Source: Deltaproteobacteria bacterium (GTDB lineage Bacteria; Desulfobacterota; Binatia; UBA9968). From it: 8,507 nt of DNA. A program made the position numbers and the translations under genes. Shown piece by piece: positions 1 through 7,949 of the stretch. Positions within the stretch are counted from its first letter, which is position 1; the number at the start of each line of letters is the position of its first letter. The notes below the pieces were generated by a model that saw nothing but the letters and a program-made list of their open reading frames with translations, was not told the origin of the DNA and made no database searches. The DNA lies in assembly GCA_005878685.1 (NCBI GenBank), contig VBLN01000149.1, positions 1 through 8,507 on the forward strand. Reading direction: 5' to 3'.

Positions 1-1
1 A

Positions 2-397
2 AGATCGGCTGTAAAGAAGAGCCTCGAGGCGCTCAAACGAAACGAGATCGTCTTTATATTGGGGGAGCATCTTAAGAGAGGGCAAATAGAAACGAGACTA
101 TTCGGTCAGAAAGTCCCGTCGTCCCGGGGTCCTGTGAGCCTGGCTTTACGCTCAGGGGCCGCGGTAGTGCCCATGTATTTAATTCGAAACTACGACGGCG
201 GATTGCATCTGGTCATTGAGCCTGAAATGGTGATGAGTAGGAATGGAAGCCTTTTCCAGGATATCACGGACAATACAAAGCAAATCGTGCGCTACTTGGA
301 GGATTTAATCCGCCGCTATCCCGATCAGTGGAACTGGCTCACGGTGCGCATGAGAAAACGGCGAGCACAGCTGGTTGCTCAGAGGTCGTCGCGCTAG
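2..397 (+). CDS. Lysophospholipid / lipid A acyltransferase, LpxL/HtrB-like (C-terminal part)
   Basis: The frame is open from the window edge, so the start and N-terminal half lie outside; 131 residues are visible before the TAG at 395-397. What remains matches the C-terminal half of the LPLAT (LpxL/HtrB) family: a stretch ending in a short segment where a small loop precedes LFGQKVPSSRGPVSLALRSG, the usual 'FFG...PRGP..LA.R.GA' block, then AAVVPMYLIR, and near the end YPDQWNWL, matching the family's 'yPeQWlW' motif before a basic tail. Family members transfer acyl chains onto lipid A precursors or related lipids at the inner face of the cytoplasmic membrane. The catalytic HX4D motif would be upstream and cannot be checked. 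The exact acyl acceptor cannot be told from this fragment. The next gene is convergent and 66 bases away. Confidence 0.85.
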   Translation, partial: RSAVKKSLEALKRNEIVFILGEHLKRGQIETRLFGQKVPSSRGPVSLALRSGAAVVPMYLIRNYDGGLHLVIEPEMVMSRNGSLFQDITDNTKQIVRYLEDLIRRYPDQWNWLTVRMRKRRAQLVAQRSSR

Positions 398-463
398 CTG
401 TTCACACATCTTCCGTAGACGCGTGCCACCTTCACCCTTCTCGGATTGGCCGGCGCTTCAGCG

Positions 464-1282
464 CTACGGATACATGTACTCTATCGGCGAGGATTCAAAA
501 GTGGGGGTTACTTTTTTCACGCCTGGAACGGATTCGACGATCCGCACGATCTCCGTCTCTAAATCGGGCTGCGCCAGGATACCCGAGACGTAAACCTCAC
601 CCCCTTCTGCCCTTACATTGAGGATCAGATTCCTGGTCTTAGCGGAAACCACTAAGGAAGCTTGAACCCTGGCTGTGATGGTCAAATCCTGAAAGGCGCG
701 TTCAGAAGCCGCTGTCGGCTGATAGTCCTCACGTCGCGCGGCCTCGACGAGTAGATGAGCCGCTGTGTCCATGCTCATCTGGGCGACATTGATGACAAGG
801 TCATAACGGTTGGGGTCGCGCCAGTCCGCGCCGAAAACGGCTTGGAGCCGCCGAGTGCGGGCCTTGTCTACCTGGTCGATGTATTGTCTTGCCGCCTCCT
901 CGTCCAACCCCTGACGGTTCCGGACTTGCTGGATTCGAAAAGCCAGGGGGGCGGTAAGGTGCGCCTTTAAGACGTGACGGATTCCGGGAAAAAGCTCCTG
1001 TCCTGCGTGGCCATGATAAACCAGATTTCCTCCCTGGGCGACCTCGCACATAGCAGCTTGAAGAACAATGCGATAGAGTCGCGTACTCTCGCGCCACCGC
1101 TCCCACCAGTGAGGTGCGCTGTCGAGTATTTCGGTGAATTTTGCCTCAGGGATCCCATAACGTTGGCTGGCCTCGAGCAGCACCTCTCGACTCACACAGC
1201 GATAGCCCAAAGCAGCCGACACTCGCTCTGCTAAAGCCTGCCCACCGCTAAAAGCGCCTCTGGAAATCGTGATTATAGGCAT
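464..1282 (-). CDS. Cytidylate-kinase-like protein with C-terminal BON domain
   Basis: 272 residues in two parts. Residues 1-185 resemble the cytidylate-kinase-like family (PF13189 type): ITISRGAFSGGQALAERV at 4-21 sits where that family has 'ITISR.fGSGGreIa', followed by LGYRCVSREVL, a helix with DKARTRR (139-145) and FGADWRDPNRYDLVIN (150-165), the usual 'G.dw.dp..YDlviN' segment. The P-loop-like turn is GAFSGGQ (9-15), so the classical Walker A lysine is absent; family members typically have GSGGR there. Residues about 198-262 read as a BON domain, with TITARVQASL, a central GGEVYVSGIL and VPGVKKVTP. BON domains are usually found in envelope or lipid-binding proteins, but no signal peptide is seen here, so a cytoplasmic role is inferred. 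Start: ATG preceded by GGGAGG at 1291-1296 with an 8-base spacer. Substrate unknown; true CMP kinase activity is not assured. Confidence 0.8.
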   Translation of the reverse strand: MPIITISRGAFSGGQALAERVSAALGYRCVSREVLLEASQRYGIPEAKFTEILDSAPHWWERWRESTRLYRIVLQAAMCEVAQGGNLVYHGHAGQELFPGIRHVLKAHLTAPLAFRIQQVRNRQGLDEEAARQYIDQVDKARTRRLQAVFGADWRDPNRYDLVINVAQMSMDTAAHLLVEAARREDYQPTAASERAFQDLTITARVQASLVVSAKTRNLILNVRAEGGEVYVSGILAQPDLETEIVRIVESVPGVKKVTPTFESSPIEYMYP

Positions 1283-1432
1283 ATCGTTTACCTCCCTTCA
1301 TCAGCGACCCTGGAAGAAGCAACTTTAGAGACAGACTCTTATGCTCGTACCTTTAGCACAGCGCATCTGTCCAGTCTATCAACGGTTTCCCAAGAGATTC
1401 CCCCTAAGCGGACGTGGCCTGAATGCTATGGG
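1283..1432. other. Intergenic gap between the bicupin and kinase-BON genes
   Basis: This 150-base gap separates the end of the bicupin gene from the start of the kinase-BON gene, both on the minus strand. It holds the kinase ribosome binding site (GGGAGG at 1291-1296). I found no convincing terminator: there is no GC-rich stem followed by a T run in the minus direction. Reading on the minus strand there is a TTGATA and some weak A/T-rich hexamers, but no well-spaced promoter pair, so read-through from the upstream operon and a separate weak promoter are both possible. Confidence 0.4.
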
Positions 1433-2425
1433 TCACTCAAGGGGCTCTTCTCTATAGAGGGCCAACACCTCCAAGGCCGGGCGATCGGTGATCGAAAAGA
1501 GAATGGAATCGTCCTTTGACAGATTCTCATGACGGTGTGAATGCCAAGGTGGCACGACAAAAAGATCGCCTTGATCCCATTGAAAGGTCTGCCCCCCTAT
1601 CTCTGTGGCGCCTTTACCGCGAAAGGCATGGTAGACGGTGGTACTCGTGTGCCGATGAGCCTTTGTTTTCTCGCCCCCTCGGAGAAGTTGGATTTCGCAG
1701 GAAAATGTCGTCAGCGTCGGTCCACCATGGTACGGGTTCGTGTACTCCAAGCGCACTCCGTCGAACGGATCTCCTTCGCTCTGCTTTAAGGCCAAAAGGG
1801 TAGAATAGGTTTCCTCCCACCTGTAGCGGAACGGGGGAACGCGGCGGCTGGGCTTAATCCAGCTAGGCCGCGCATGACCCAAGACCTTGGCAGAGTAGCT
1901 GTCGGGTTTTTCTATCGGCTGCTGCTCCTGACGAAAATCCTCCTGAAACTGCGCCCCCAAATAGCTGGCCAAACGGACATCGAGACCGTCGAGCCAGATG
2001 ATCGGCTCGCCAGAACCGTTGTAGTGGTCGTGCCAGGTCCAGTTCGGCGTGGTGATGAGATCTCCCTCTTGCATAGGGAATCGCTCACCTTCAACAACGG
2101 TGAACGCTTTGTCCGAACCTTTAAGGACATAGCGGATCGCTGCGGCAACGTGGCGGTGAGCGCGCGCGATCTCCCCCGGCTTAACTAACTGGACGGAGAT
2201 ATGAATCGTGTGAGTCATCCCTCGCTCCAGGCTCGGATTCTTAAGCTGGATCGTCCTCCTTCCGCTCTTGTCGATCGGCACCGCTTCTCCTGCCCGACAG
2301 AGCGCCTCATAGACCTCGCTCCACTTCCAAAGGTAGGGCTTCCATTTCTCGGGCCCGTGCTCCTGCAGCCAGTGACCTCCTAGATTTCTCTCAGCCAGCC
2401 ATCGATTGAGTTCCGCTATCTCCAT
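1433..2425 (-). CDS. Gentisate 1,2-dioxygenase-like bicupin
   Basis: About 330 residues with two cupin barrels, the layout of gentisate 1,2-dioxygenase and 1-hydroxy-2-naphthoate dioxygenase, cytosolic Fe(II) enzymes that cleave aromatic rings. Counting from the ATG, cupin 1 has PGEIARAHRH (His90, His92) with AAIRYVLKG, then TPNWTWHDHYN (His132, His134) and IIWLDGLD, very close to the gentisate dioxygenase pattern. Cupin 2 has RGGEKTKAHRHTSTTVYHAF (His257, His259) and VPPWHSHRHEN (His295, 297, 299), so both barrels keep metal-type histidines. Start: a GTG at 2431 is possible, but it overlaps the AGGAGG at 2431-2436; the ATG at 2425 lies 5 bases after that site and is preferred. It follows the binding-protein-fold gene by 24 bases, so the two are probably one transcript. 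Substrate could be gentisate, a salicylate or another hydroxylated aromatic; the family is clear, the substrate is not. Confidence 0.85.
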   Translation of the reverse strand: MEIAELNRWLAERNLGGHWLQEHGPEKWKPYLWKWSEVYEALCRAGEAVPIDKSGRRTIQLKNPSLERGMTHTIHISVQLVKPGEIARAHRHVAAAIRYVLKGSDKAFTVVEGERFPMQEGDLITTPNWTWHDHYNGSGEPIIWLDGLDVRLASYLGAQFQEDFRQEQQPIEKPDSYSAKVLGHARPSWIKPSRRVPPFRYRWEETYSTLLALKQSEGDPFDGVRLEYTNPYHGGPTLTTFSCEIQLLRGGEKTKAHRHTSTTVYHAFRGKGATEIGGQTFQWDQGDLFVVPPWHSHRHENLSKDDSILFSITDRPALEVLALYREEPLE

Positions 2426-2430
2426 AAACA

Positions 2431-2436
2431 CCTCCT
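2431..2436 (-). promoter_or_regulatory. Ribosome binding site that decides the bicupin start
   Basis: The minus strand reads AGGAGG followed by TGTTT and then ATG. A GTG codon two residues upstream of the ATG uses the last G of this site as its first base, so a ribosome docked here could not initiate at it. This favours the ATG at 2425-2423 and a 330-residue protein. Confidence 0.75.
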
Positions 2437-2449
2437 ACGGAGCCCTTCT

Positions 2450-3373
2450 TTACCCGTATAGCCGATCGATGAAGCCCGAGTCGTCGAGTTGTCTCAGGTA
2501 GTGAATATCCCAGAGAGCCAGAGGACTAACCTGTTTCGCTTCCGGAGACTTTATGCAGCCGAGCTCATAGGCATTGAGAACGGCCTGCAAATTTGGATAG
2601 GGCTTGACGGGCATTCGAGCCAGTCGGTCATAGCTAAAGTCCTTCTCTTCTCTCCTGTTGAGATTTTCTAGAATCCGCTCGGTTTCCTGCTTCTGGGTGC
2701 GCGCAAAGTGAATTCCCAAGACCAAAGCCTTCACGAGCCGCTCGCCCAGCCCATCTTTTTTTTGCAGCAATCGAAACGAAGTCGTAATCGTTGGGCCATT
2801 AATCATGGGGAGCGGATCCAAAGTAAGGGTACGAAAGCCTTCTTTCTCATATCGCTCCATAGCTCCCGAAGCGAACACCGCGTCCGCCCGACCTGACTTT
2901 AATGCCTCTAACCGGTCGGATGATTCGTCGACATCCACCCAGCGAACCGATTCAAGGCCGAGGCCGGACCTTATGACATACATCATGTGGTTGCCGCGGC
3001 CGTGGTGGAAACCGCCATCTCTGCCCTCGAGCGGCGTATCGGCGATCCGCTTGCCCCGCAGCTCTTGTAGCGACCGAATCGGCTCACGCGAGACGATCTT
3101 CGCAGTAGTTGAGTTAACGGGAGACGCAAGAGAGACGATGGGCTTCCCCTGTGCCACCAGCCCGTAGGGTGTGAGATGGTCGCCGGAAATCAAATCGATC
3201 TTTCCTTCAAACAGGGCTGCCTCGGCCTCGGGCGGAAGGGCGCAGTAGTCAAAGCTTAAGAGCTTGACGCCCACCGTCTCCCAGATTCCTGCCTCCTTAA
3301 TCACTTCCCAAATAGGCAGATGGGATGACGATCGATAAACAGCTCGAATCTCAATCGGTCGATGTTCGCTCAA
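2450..3373 (-). CDS. Substrate-binding-protein fold protein, NMT1/THI5-like, without signal peptide
   Basis: 307 residues resembling the type 2 periplasmic-binding fold of the SsuA/TauA and NMT1/THI5 group: IEIRAVYRSSSHLPIWEVIK at the start, ALFEGKIDLISGDHLTP (54-69), SLQELRGKRIADTP (101-114), then LKSGRADAVFASGAMERYEKEG (158-179). Transport-type members are exported, but here the N-terminus is polar and charged from the first residue, with no hydrophobic signal core and no lipobox, so it should stay in the cytoplasm. A histidine-rich loop, GGFHHGRGNH (120-129), sits where ligand contacts are common. No THI5-type cysteine cluster is seen. Start: TTG at 3373; it is the only sensible start because an in-frame stop lies 15 bases upstream, and GGAAGGA (about 3382-3388) precedes it. 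No permease or ATPase gene is nearby. It may be an enzyme on this fold, as 4,5-dihydroxyphthalate decarboxylase is reported to be, or a cytosolic ligand sensor. Confidence 0.75.
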   Translation of the reverse strand: MSEHRPIEIRAVYRSSSHLPIWEVIKEAGIWETVGVKLLSFDYCALPPEAEAALFEGKIDLISGDHLTPYGLVAQGKPIVSLASPVNSTTAKIVSREPIRSLQELRGKRIADTPLEGRDGGFHHGRGNHMMYVIRSGLGLESVRWVDVDESSDRLEALKSGRADAVFASGAMERYEKEGFRTLTLDPLPMINGPTITTSFRLLQKKDGLGERLVKALVLGIHFARTQKQETERILENLNRREEKDFSYDRLARMPVKPYPNLQAVLNAYELGCIKSPEAKQVSPLALWDIHYLRQLDDSGFIDRLYG

Positions 3374-3399
3374 AGTTCGATTCCTTCCCTAAGTATTGT

Positions 3400-3413
3400 C
3401 ACATTATATTGTG
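3400..3413. promoter_or_regulatory. Candidate operator: imperfect inverted repeat over the -10 box
   Basis: CACATTATATTGTG is a 14-base inverted repeat with a single mismatched pair (the fifth position of each arm). It covers the -10 hexamer of the minus-strand promoter, where a bound repressor would block RNA polymerase. No regulator gene lies in the window, so the protein that might bind is unknown. AT-rich -10 regions are partly self-complementary by nature, which keeps confidence low. Confidence 0.3.
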
Positions 3414-3433
3414 CCGCCTTAGAACCCTGTCAA
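3403..3433 (-). promoter_or_regulatory. Sigma70-like promoter for the binding-protein/bicupin unit
   Basis: On the minus strand there is a perfect TTGACA (3433-3428) and a perfect TATAAT (3408-3403) with a 19-base spacer. Shifting the -10 to AATATA (3410-3405) would give 17 bases. Transcription would begin near 3396, giving a leader of roughly 20-25 bases that carries the GGAAGGA site and leads into the TTG start at 3373. The spacing is longer than ideal, but two exact consensus hexamers so placed are unlikely by chance. Confidence 0.7.
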
Positions 3434-3465
3434 GTCCAAAAAAACCAGCCGTCGTATGAAGAGTA

Positions 3466-3474
3466 TGTTAAAAT
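3466..3474 (+). promoter_or_regulatory. Possible extended -10 promoter for the GH57 gene
   Basis: TGTTAAAAT fits an extended -10 element (TGn followed by TAAAAT, five of six consensus bases). No good -35 hexamer lies 17 bases upstream, which extended -10 promoters can tolerate. The leader to the TTG start at 3597 would be about 115 bases. A second weaker option is TTGACT at 3497-3502 with a poor -10 near 3520. Neither is certain. Confidence 0.35.
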
Positions 3475-3596
3475 AGTTCTGTCTGGGAGCACGGGTTTGA
3501 CTAAAGATGCGCTCTTGCAGCTAGTCGTGGTGGAATTTTTTTATCAATTTGCCAGTATAGGAATCGGAGTCTGATCGACGCGAGGAGATCTTAACC

Positions 3597-5111
3597 TTGG
3601 AACAGTATGTTTGCATCCATGGTCATTTCTATCAGCCGCCACGCGAGAATCCTTGGCTAGAAACGGTCGAGCAGCAGCAGTCCGCTTATCCCTACCACGA
3701 CTGGAACGAGAGAATTACCGCCGAATGTTATGCGCCTAATGCGGCCTCCGCTATTTCGGACCATGACAACCGGGCTGTGCGGATGATTAACAACTACTCT
3801 AGGATCAGCTTTAACTTTGGTCCCACACTGCTGTCTTGGATGCAAAAGCATAAGCCCGATGTCTATCAGACTATTCTCGATGCGGACCGAATTAGCAGGG
3901 ATCGCTTCTCTGGGCACGGATCGGCCATAGCCCAGGTTTATAATCACATGATCATGCCACTCGCCAACCAGCGAGACAAAAAGACGCAAGCCATTTGGGG
4001 GATTAAAGACTTCGAAAAACGCTTTGGACGGTTCCCCGAGGGGATGTGGCTCCCGGAAACGGCCGTTGACCTTGAGACCCTTGAAGTGCTGGCCGAGTTG
4101 GGCATCAAGTTCACCATCCTTTCTCCACATCAAGTCCAAAAGGTTAAAGAGATCGGATACGGAGAATGGCAGGATGTCAGCGGCGGGCGGATTGATCCCA
4201 CTATGGCCTATCTTTGCTGCCTGCCATCGGGGCGATCCATCAATATCTTTTTCTATGATGGACTGATTTCTCAAGCAGTGGCCTTTGGCGATCTCCTGAA
4301 CAATGGGGAGTTGTTTTCCAGAAAATTACTTGGGGCATTGGGTAACCATCGGAACCGGCCGCAAATTGTTCACATCGCTACCGATGGCGAAACTTATGGT
4401 CACTATCGTCGTCAGGGCAACATCACACTGGCCAGTTGTCTCGCCTTCATCGATTCCAACAACTCGGCGATGCTCACCAACTATGGACAGTATCTCAAAA
4501 AACATCCTCCAACGCACAGGATCGAGGTCGTTGAGAACTCTTCCTGGAGCTGCGCGCACGGGATCGAACGATGGCGGGCCGATTGTGGCTGCCATTTAGG
4601 GACCTACCGGGGATGGACGCAAGCATGGCGAAACCCTTTAAGGGAGGCGATGGACTGGTTAAGGGACCGGGTCGCCGCCATTTATGAGAAGGAGGCTACG
4701 CCCTACCTTAGGGATCCATGGCGAGCGCGGGATGACTACATCGAATTGATGCTGGATCGATCCACGGGGCGCGTCGAAGGATTTTTTGCTGGGCATCTTC
4801 GAGACACGCTCGCCAGCGAGGGGAAAGAAAGGGTGATAAAGCTACTTGAGATGCAGAAAAACGCCCTGTTGGTATACACGAGTTGCGGATGGTTCTTCGA
4901 TGACATTGCAGGAATTGAAGCTGCTCAGGTCATGCGCTATGCCGCGAAGGCAATGCAACTTGCCGAGGAAGTACAAGGAATACGGCTCGAGCCGGACTAT
5001 ATTCGGATTTTAGAGAAGGCACCGAGTGTTGTGCATGGAAACGGCTCCAAAACTTACGAGCTGTTGGTCGGGCCGGCCAGAAGGGAACCGTCACGAGTCA
5101 TTTCCGGGTAG
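3597..5111 (+). CDS. GH57-family glycoside hydrolase-like protein with shortened DUF3536 region
   Basis: 504 residues. Residues 1-330 are a GH57 catalytic barrel: CIHGHFYQPPRENPW (6-20) as region 1, RFSGHGSAIAQVYNHMIMPL (103-122), GRFPEGMWLPETAVDLETLE (144-163) with Glu154 as the expected nucleophile, and VHIATDGETYGHY (258-270) with Asp263 as the expected acid/base. GH57 enzymes act on alpha-glucans with retention (amylase, 4-alpha-glucanotransferase, branching and amylopullulanase types). After SSWSCAHGIERWRADCGC (315-332) the chain follows the companion DUF3536 region through LLVYTSCGWFFDDIAGIE (424-441) and KTYELLVGPA, then stops. Related proteins as I remember them run on to about 800 residues, so some 300 C-terminal residues seem absent. 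Start: TTG with GAGGAG 9 bases upstream; the IHGHFYQPP motif begins at residue 7, as expected. It lies 40 bases before malQ, probably in one transcript. Exact activity unknown. Confidence 0.85.
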   Translation: MEQYVCIHGHFYQPPRENPWLETVEQQQSAYPYHDWNERITAECYAPNAASAISDHDNRAVRMINNYSRISFNFGPTLLSWMQKHKPDVYQTILDADRISRDRFSGHGSAIAQVYNHMIMPLANQRDKKTQAIWGIKDFEKRFGRFPEGMWLPETAVDLETLEVLAELGIKFTILSPHQVQKVKEIGYGEWQDVSGGRIDPTMAYLCCLPSGRSINIFFYDGLISQAVAFGDLLNNGELFSRKLLGALGNHRNRPQIVHIATDGETYGHYRRQGNITLASCLAFIDSNNSAMLTNYGQYLKKHPPTHRIEVVENSSWSCAHGIERWRADCGCHLGTYRGWTQAWRNPLREAMDWLRDRVAAIYEKEATPYLRDPWRARDDYIELMLDRSTGRVEGFFAGHLRDTLASEGKERVIKLLEMQKNALLVYTSCGWFFDDIAGIEAAQVMRYAAKAMQLAEEVQGIRLEPDYIRILEKAPSVVHGNGSKTYELLVGPARREPSRVISG

Positions 5112-5151
5112 CTCATATTTCTCGAGGACTTTCCATATCAGCGAACAAACA

Positions 5152-6625
5152 ATGAAGCGAAGAGGCAGTGGTGTCTTACTTCACATCACGTCCCTCCCCT
5201 CGTCCTATGGCATCGGGGATCTGGGGCCCGGGGCGTACCGCTTTACAGATTTCCTGGTCGAGGCCCAACAGAGTCATTGGCAGGTTCTACCGCTAAACCC
5301 AACATCTCTGGCTCACGGAAACTCTCCTTATGACAGTTATTCGGCCTTCGCTGGAAATCCTCTCGTGATCAGCCCGGATCTGCTAGTCCAGGAGGGATTT
5401 CTTAAGCGGGACGAGCTCGAAGAACGTCCTTCTTTCCCCAAGGGAAGCGTTGAATATAAAGTTGTAACACAACATAAAGTTCGACTACTGGCCAAGGCCC
5501 ACGAACGGTCCCGGAGCCGTCTGGCGGCTGACAATGAATATGGAAAGTTTTGCCATGACAATGCCGAATGGTTAGAGGATCATAGCCTCTTCATGGCCTT
5601 AAAGGCTCATTTTCGCGGCGCTGTCTGGAGAGACTGGCCCATCGATCTGAGGGATCGAAAATCCGAGGCGATAGGCGGATGGAAAAGGCGGTGCCAGGAA
5701 CAGGTGGAAACAGTGGTCGGCTCTAAAGCAGTACTGCAACAGCAAGAGCGTCCTTGTCACTGGCGACCTGCCCATCTATGCGAATTACGACAGCGCCGAT
5801 GTCTGGGCACACCAGGAGATTTTCAAGCTCAACGCTGAGAAACGACCTTTAGTTGTCGCTGGAGTTCCTCCGGACTACTTCAGCGCAACAGGTCAGCTTT
5901 GGGGAACTCCTGTGTACAGGTGGGACGTGCTGAAGAACACTCAGTATGCCTGGTGGGTTAGGCGCATCAAACATAACCTCGCTTGCTTCGATAAGATTAG
6001 ACTGGACCACTTTAGGGGATTTGTGGCTTGCTGGGAGGTGCCGGCGAACGAAACGACGGCGATTCATGGGCAATGGGTGAAGGCGCCAGCAGAAGATTTT
6101 TTTGGCACTTTGATGGCCGAGCTTCCTGACCTGCCGATTTTTGCTGAAGATCTAGGGTTCATCACGCCCGACGTCCATCAAGTAATGAATCGCTTCGCAT
6201 TTCCAGGGATGAAGGTCTTGTTGTTTGCATTCCAGGATGATCTGCCGACGCACCCCTACGCGCCCCACAATTATGGCAAGAATTTCGTCGTCTATACAGG
6301 AACCCACGATACCAACACCGTCAAAGGCTGGGTTAAAGGCGAGGCAAGTCCTGACGAACGTAGGCGGTTGTTTGCTTACGTCGGCCGAGAACTAACGGAA
6401 GAGCAAGTTCATTGGGAACTGATAAGGTTGGCGCTTATGTCCGTGGCGGATACCGCGATCTTTCCCATGCAAGACCTGTTGGGTCTCGATGCCGATGCCA
6501 GAATGAATCGCCCGGGAACAACCGAGGGAAACTGGCAGTGGCGGCTGACCCCTGAACAGCTCACGCCATCGCTCATTACGAGGCTCGCAGAGATGACGCA
6601 GTTGTACGGAAGAGCCCCACTATAG
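5152..6625 (+). pseudogene. malQ: 4-alpha-glucanotransferase (amylomaltase), broken by internal deletion and frameshift
   Basis: Type II MalQ (GH77), which transfers alpha-1,4-glucan segments in maltodextrin and glycogen metabolism. The first part (5152-5709, 186 codons) reads GVLLHITSLPSSYGIGDLG, WQVLPLNPTS, SPYDSYSAFAGNP and ends KRRCQEQVE. The second part (5711-6625, 304 codons plus TAG) is in another frame and resumes QWSALKQYC, then GDLPIYANYDSADVW, GVPPDYFSATGQLWG, IRLDHFRGF (nucleophile Asp codon 6005-6007), FAEDLG (acid/base Glu 6146-6148), GTHDTNT (Asp 6308-6310) and ends near RMNRPGTTEGNWQWRL. Between E and Q the family has about 10-12 residues of the type 'F..FLQ...F.R'; here only one base (5710) stands between them. 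In-frame reading of part one runs to a stop at 5836-5838. All catalytic residues are in part two, which has no proper start, so no active enzyme is expected unless this is an assembly error. No clear ribosome binding site precedes the ATG. Confidence 0.85.
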
Positions 6626-6657
6626 ATGCCTCGGTCATGGAAGACAGATGCGATAAA

Positions 6658-6686
6658 TTGACTCACCTCCAGTCCGGCGATATAGT
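6658..6686 (+). promoter_or_regulatory. Sigma70-like promoter for glgC
   Basis: TTGACT (6658-6663, five of six consensus bases), a 17-base spacer, then TATAGT (6681-6686, five of six). Transcription would start near 6693, leaving a leader of about 18 bases that contains the AGGAGG ribosome binding site at 6697-6702. This would let glgC be expressed independently of the broken malQ upstream. Confidence 0.7.
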
Positions 6687-6696
6687 TTGCGAGCTT

Positions 6697-6702
6697 AGGA
6701 GG
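6697..6702 (+). promoter_or_regulatory. Ribosome binding site for the GTG start of glgC
   Basis: AGGAGG lies 8 bases before the GTG at 6711. In-frame ATG codons occur five and seven codons further in, but they would cut into the N-terminal strand leading to the MAGGRG nucleotide loop and lie too far from this site, so the GTG is the supported start. Confidence 0.75.
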
Positions 6703-6710
6703 GAACGAAC

Positions 6711-7949
6711 GTGGAAGTCCTGGGAATGGTGATGGCTGGAGGCCGCGGCAAGCGGCTCTATCCATTAACCAAGGATCGGGCGAAACCAGCCGTCCCCTTT
6801 GGCGGCAAGTACCGGATCGTCGACTTCGTCCTGTCCAACTTCGTCAATTCCGGAATCTACTCGATCTACGTCCTGACACAATTTAAAGCGCAATCCTTGG
6901 TGGAACACCTGCAGGAGGGATGGCAAGTCAGCAGCCTCCTCCGTGATTACTTCGTCGTACCTGTGCCGGCCCAGATGCGCTCCGGCATAGAATGGTACCG
7001 CGGAACGGCCGATGCGGTGTACCAGAATCTGCACTTAATCCGGCGCGCCAATCCGAAATCTGTTGCGGTCTTTGGCGCCGATCACGTCTATAAGATGAAT
7101 ATCCGCCAGATGGTAGAATACCACTGGCAGAAAGGAGCGGAGGTTACGGTCGCGGCATTGCCGGTGAGAATTCATGAAGCATCCCAGTTTGGCGTGATGG
7201 AGGTGGACAATGAATGGCGAATCGTCGGTTTCGAAGAGAAACCCCAACGGCCAAAGCCCATTCCGGGAGAGCCGGACTGGGCTCTTGTCTCCATGGGAAA
7301 CTACCTGTTCGAAACGAAGGTTCTACTTCAGGCGTTGGAGAACGATGCGTCAAAAACTCAAACCCATCACGACTTCGGGAGAGATATTATCCCTCATTTA
7401 GTCAAGGAGGGGGGAAAAGTCCTTGCCTACGATTTCCGAAGGAACCGTATCCCAACCCCCTTGAAGGGCGAAGAGCCAAGCTATTGGCGAGACATCGGCA
7501 CGATCAACGCCTTCTTTGAGGCAAACATGGAACTGCGCGCCGTGGACCCATCACTCAATCTTTACAACCAAAGCTGGCCCGTCCGCACCGTCAGCTACAG
7601 CGACCCTCCCGCCAAGTTCGTGTTCGATGAGGAAGGCCGGCGAGGGACGGCCCTAAATTCCATCGTCGCAGAGGGAACCATTGTCACCGGCAGCCTTTTA
7701 CGGAACTCAGTCATTGGCCGCAACGTCCGCATTCACAGCTACTCTGTAATCGAAGATGCGATCATTATGAGCCGGGTAGAGATTGGAAGAGGCTGTCACC
7801 TGCGCCGGCTTATCATAGACAAAAACGTCTCCATCCCGCCGGAAACAGAGATTGGGATCAATTCCGACAAGGACCGGGAGCGCTACTTTGTGACGGAGAG
7901 CGGAATCGTTGTGATCGCGCGAGAAGAGCCCAGATCCATTGTCCCCTGA
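6711..7949 (+). CDS. glgC: Glucose-1-phosphate adenylyltransferase (ADP-glucose pyrophosphorylase)
   Basis: 412 residues, the normal bacterial length. Makes ADP-glucose from glucose-1-phosphate and ATP, the committed step of bacterial glycogen synthesis, in the cytoplasm. The nucleotidyltransferase domain shows MAGGRGKRLYPLTKDRAKPA (8-27), the PFGGKYRIVDFVLSN block (29-43), WYRGTADAVYQN (95-106), FGADHVYKMN (121-130) with the metal-binding Asp124, GFEEKP (173-178) with the sugar-phosphate contact Lys177, and YWRDIGT (258-264). From about residue 315 the sequence changes to the left-handed beta-helix repeat pattern (NSIVAEGTIVTGSLLRNSVI, then VRIHSYSVIEDAIIM). No frameshift or missing key residue is seen. 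GTG start with a strong ribosome binding site and its own promoter just upstream. It converges on glgA, whose product uses ADP-glucose. Confidence 0.95.
   Translation: MEVLGMVMAGGRGKRLYPLTKDRAKPAVPFGGKYRIVDFVLSNFVNSGIYSIYVLTQFKAQSLVEHLQEGWQVSSLLRDYFVVPVPAQMRSGIEWYRGTADAVYQNLHLIRRANPKSVAVFGADHVYKMNIRQMVEYHWQKGAEVTVAALPVRIHEASQFGVMEVDNEWRIVGFEEKPQRPKPIPGEPDWALVSMGNYLFETKVLLQALENDASKTQTHHDFGRDIIPHLVKEGGKVLAYDFRRNRIPTPLKGEEPSYWRDIGTINAFFEANMELRAVDPSLNLYNQSWPVRTVSYSDPPAKFVFDEEGRRGTALNSIVAEGTIVTGSLLRNSVIGRNVRIHSYSVIEDAIIMSRVEIGRGCHLRRLIIDKNVSIPPETEIGINSDKDRERYFVTESGIVVIAREEPRSIVP

Larger units (their letters stand above)
3374..3596. other. Divergent intergenic region
   Basis: This 223-base stretch separates two divergently read units. 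It holds the consensus minus-strand promoter with its overlapping inverted repeat, a candidate plus-strand extended -10, and the ribosome binding site GAGGAG (3582-3587) of the GH57 gene. A short ORF crossing it (3362-3574) overlaps the start of the minus-strand gene and lacks a ribosome binding site or family resemblance. I see no tRNA or convincing riboswitch fold. Confidence 0.55.
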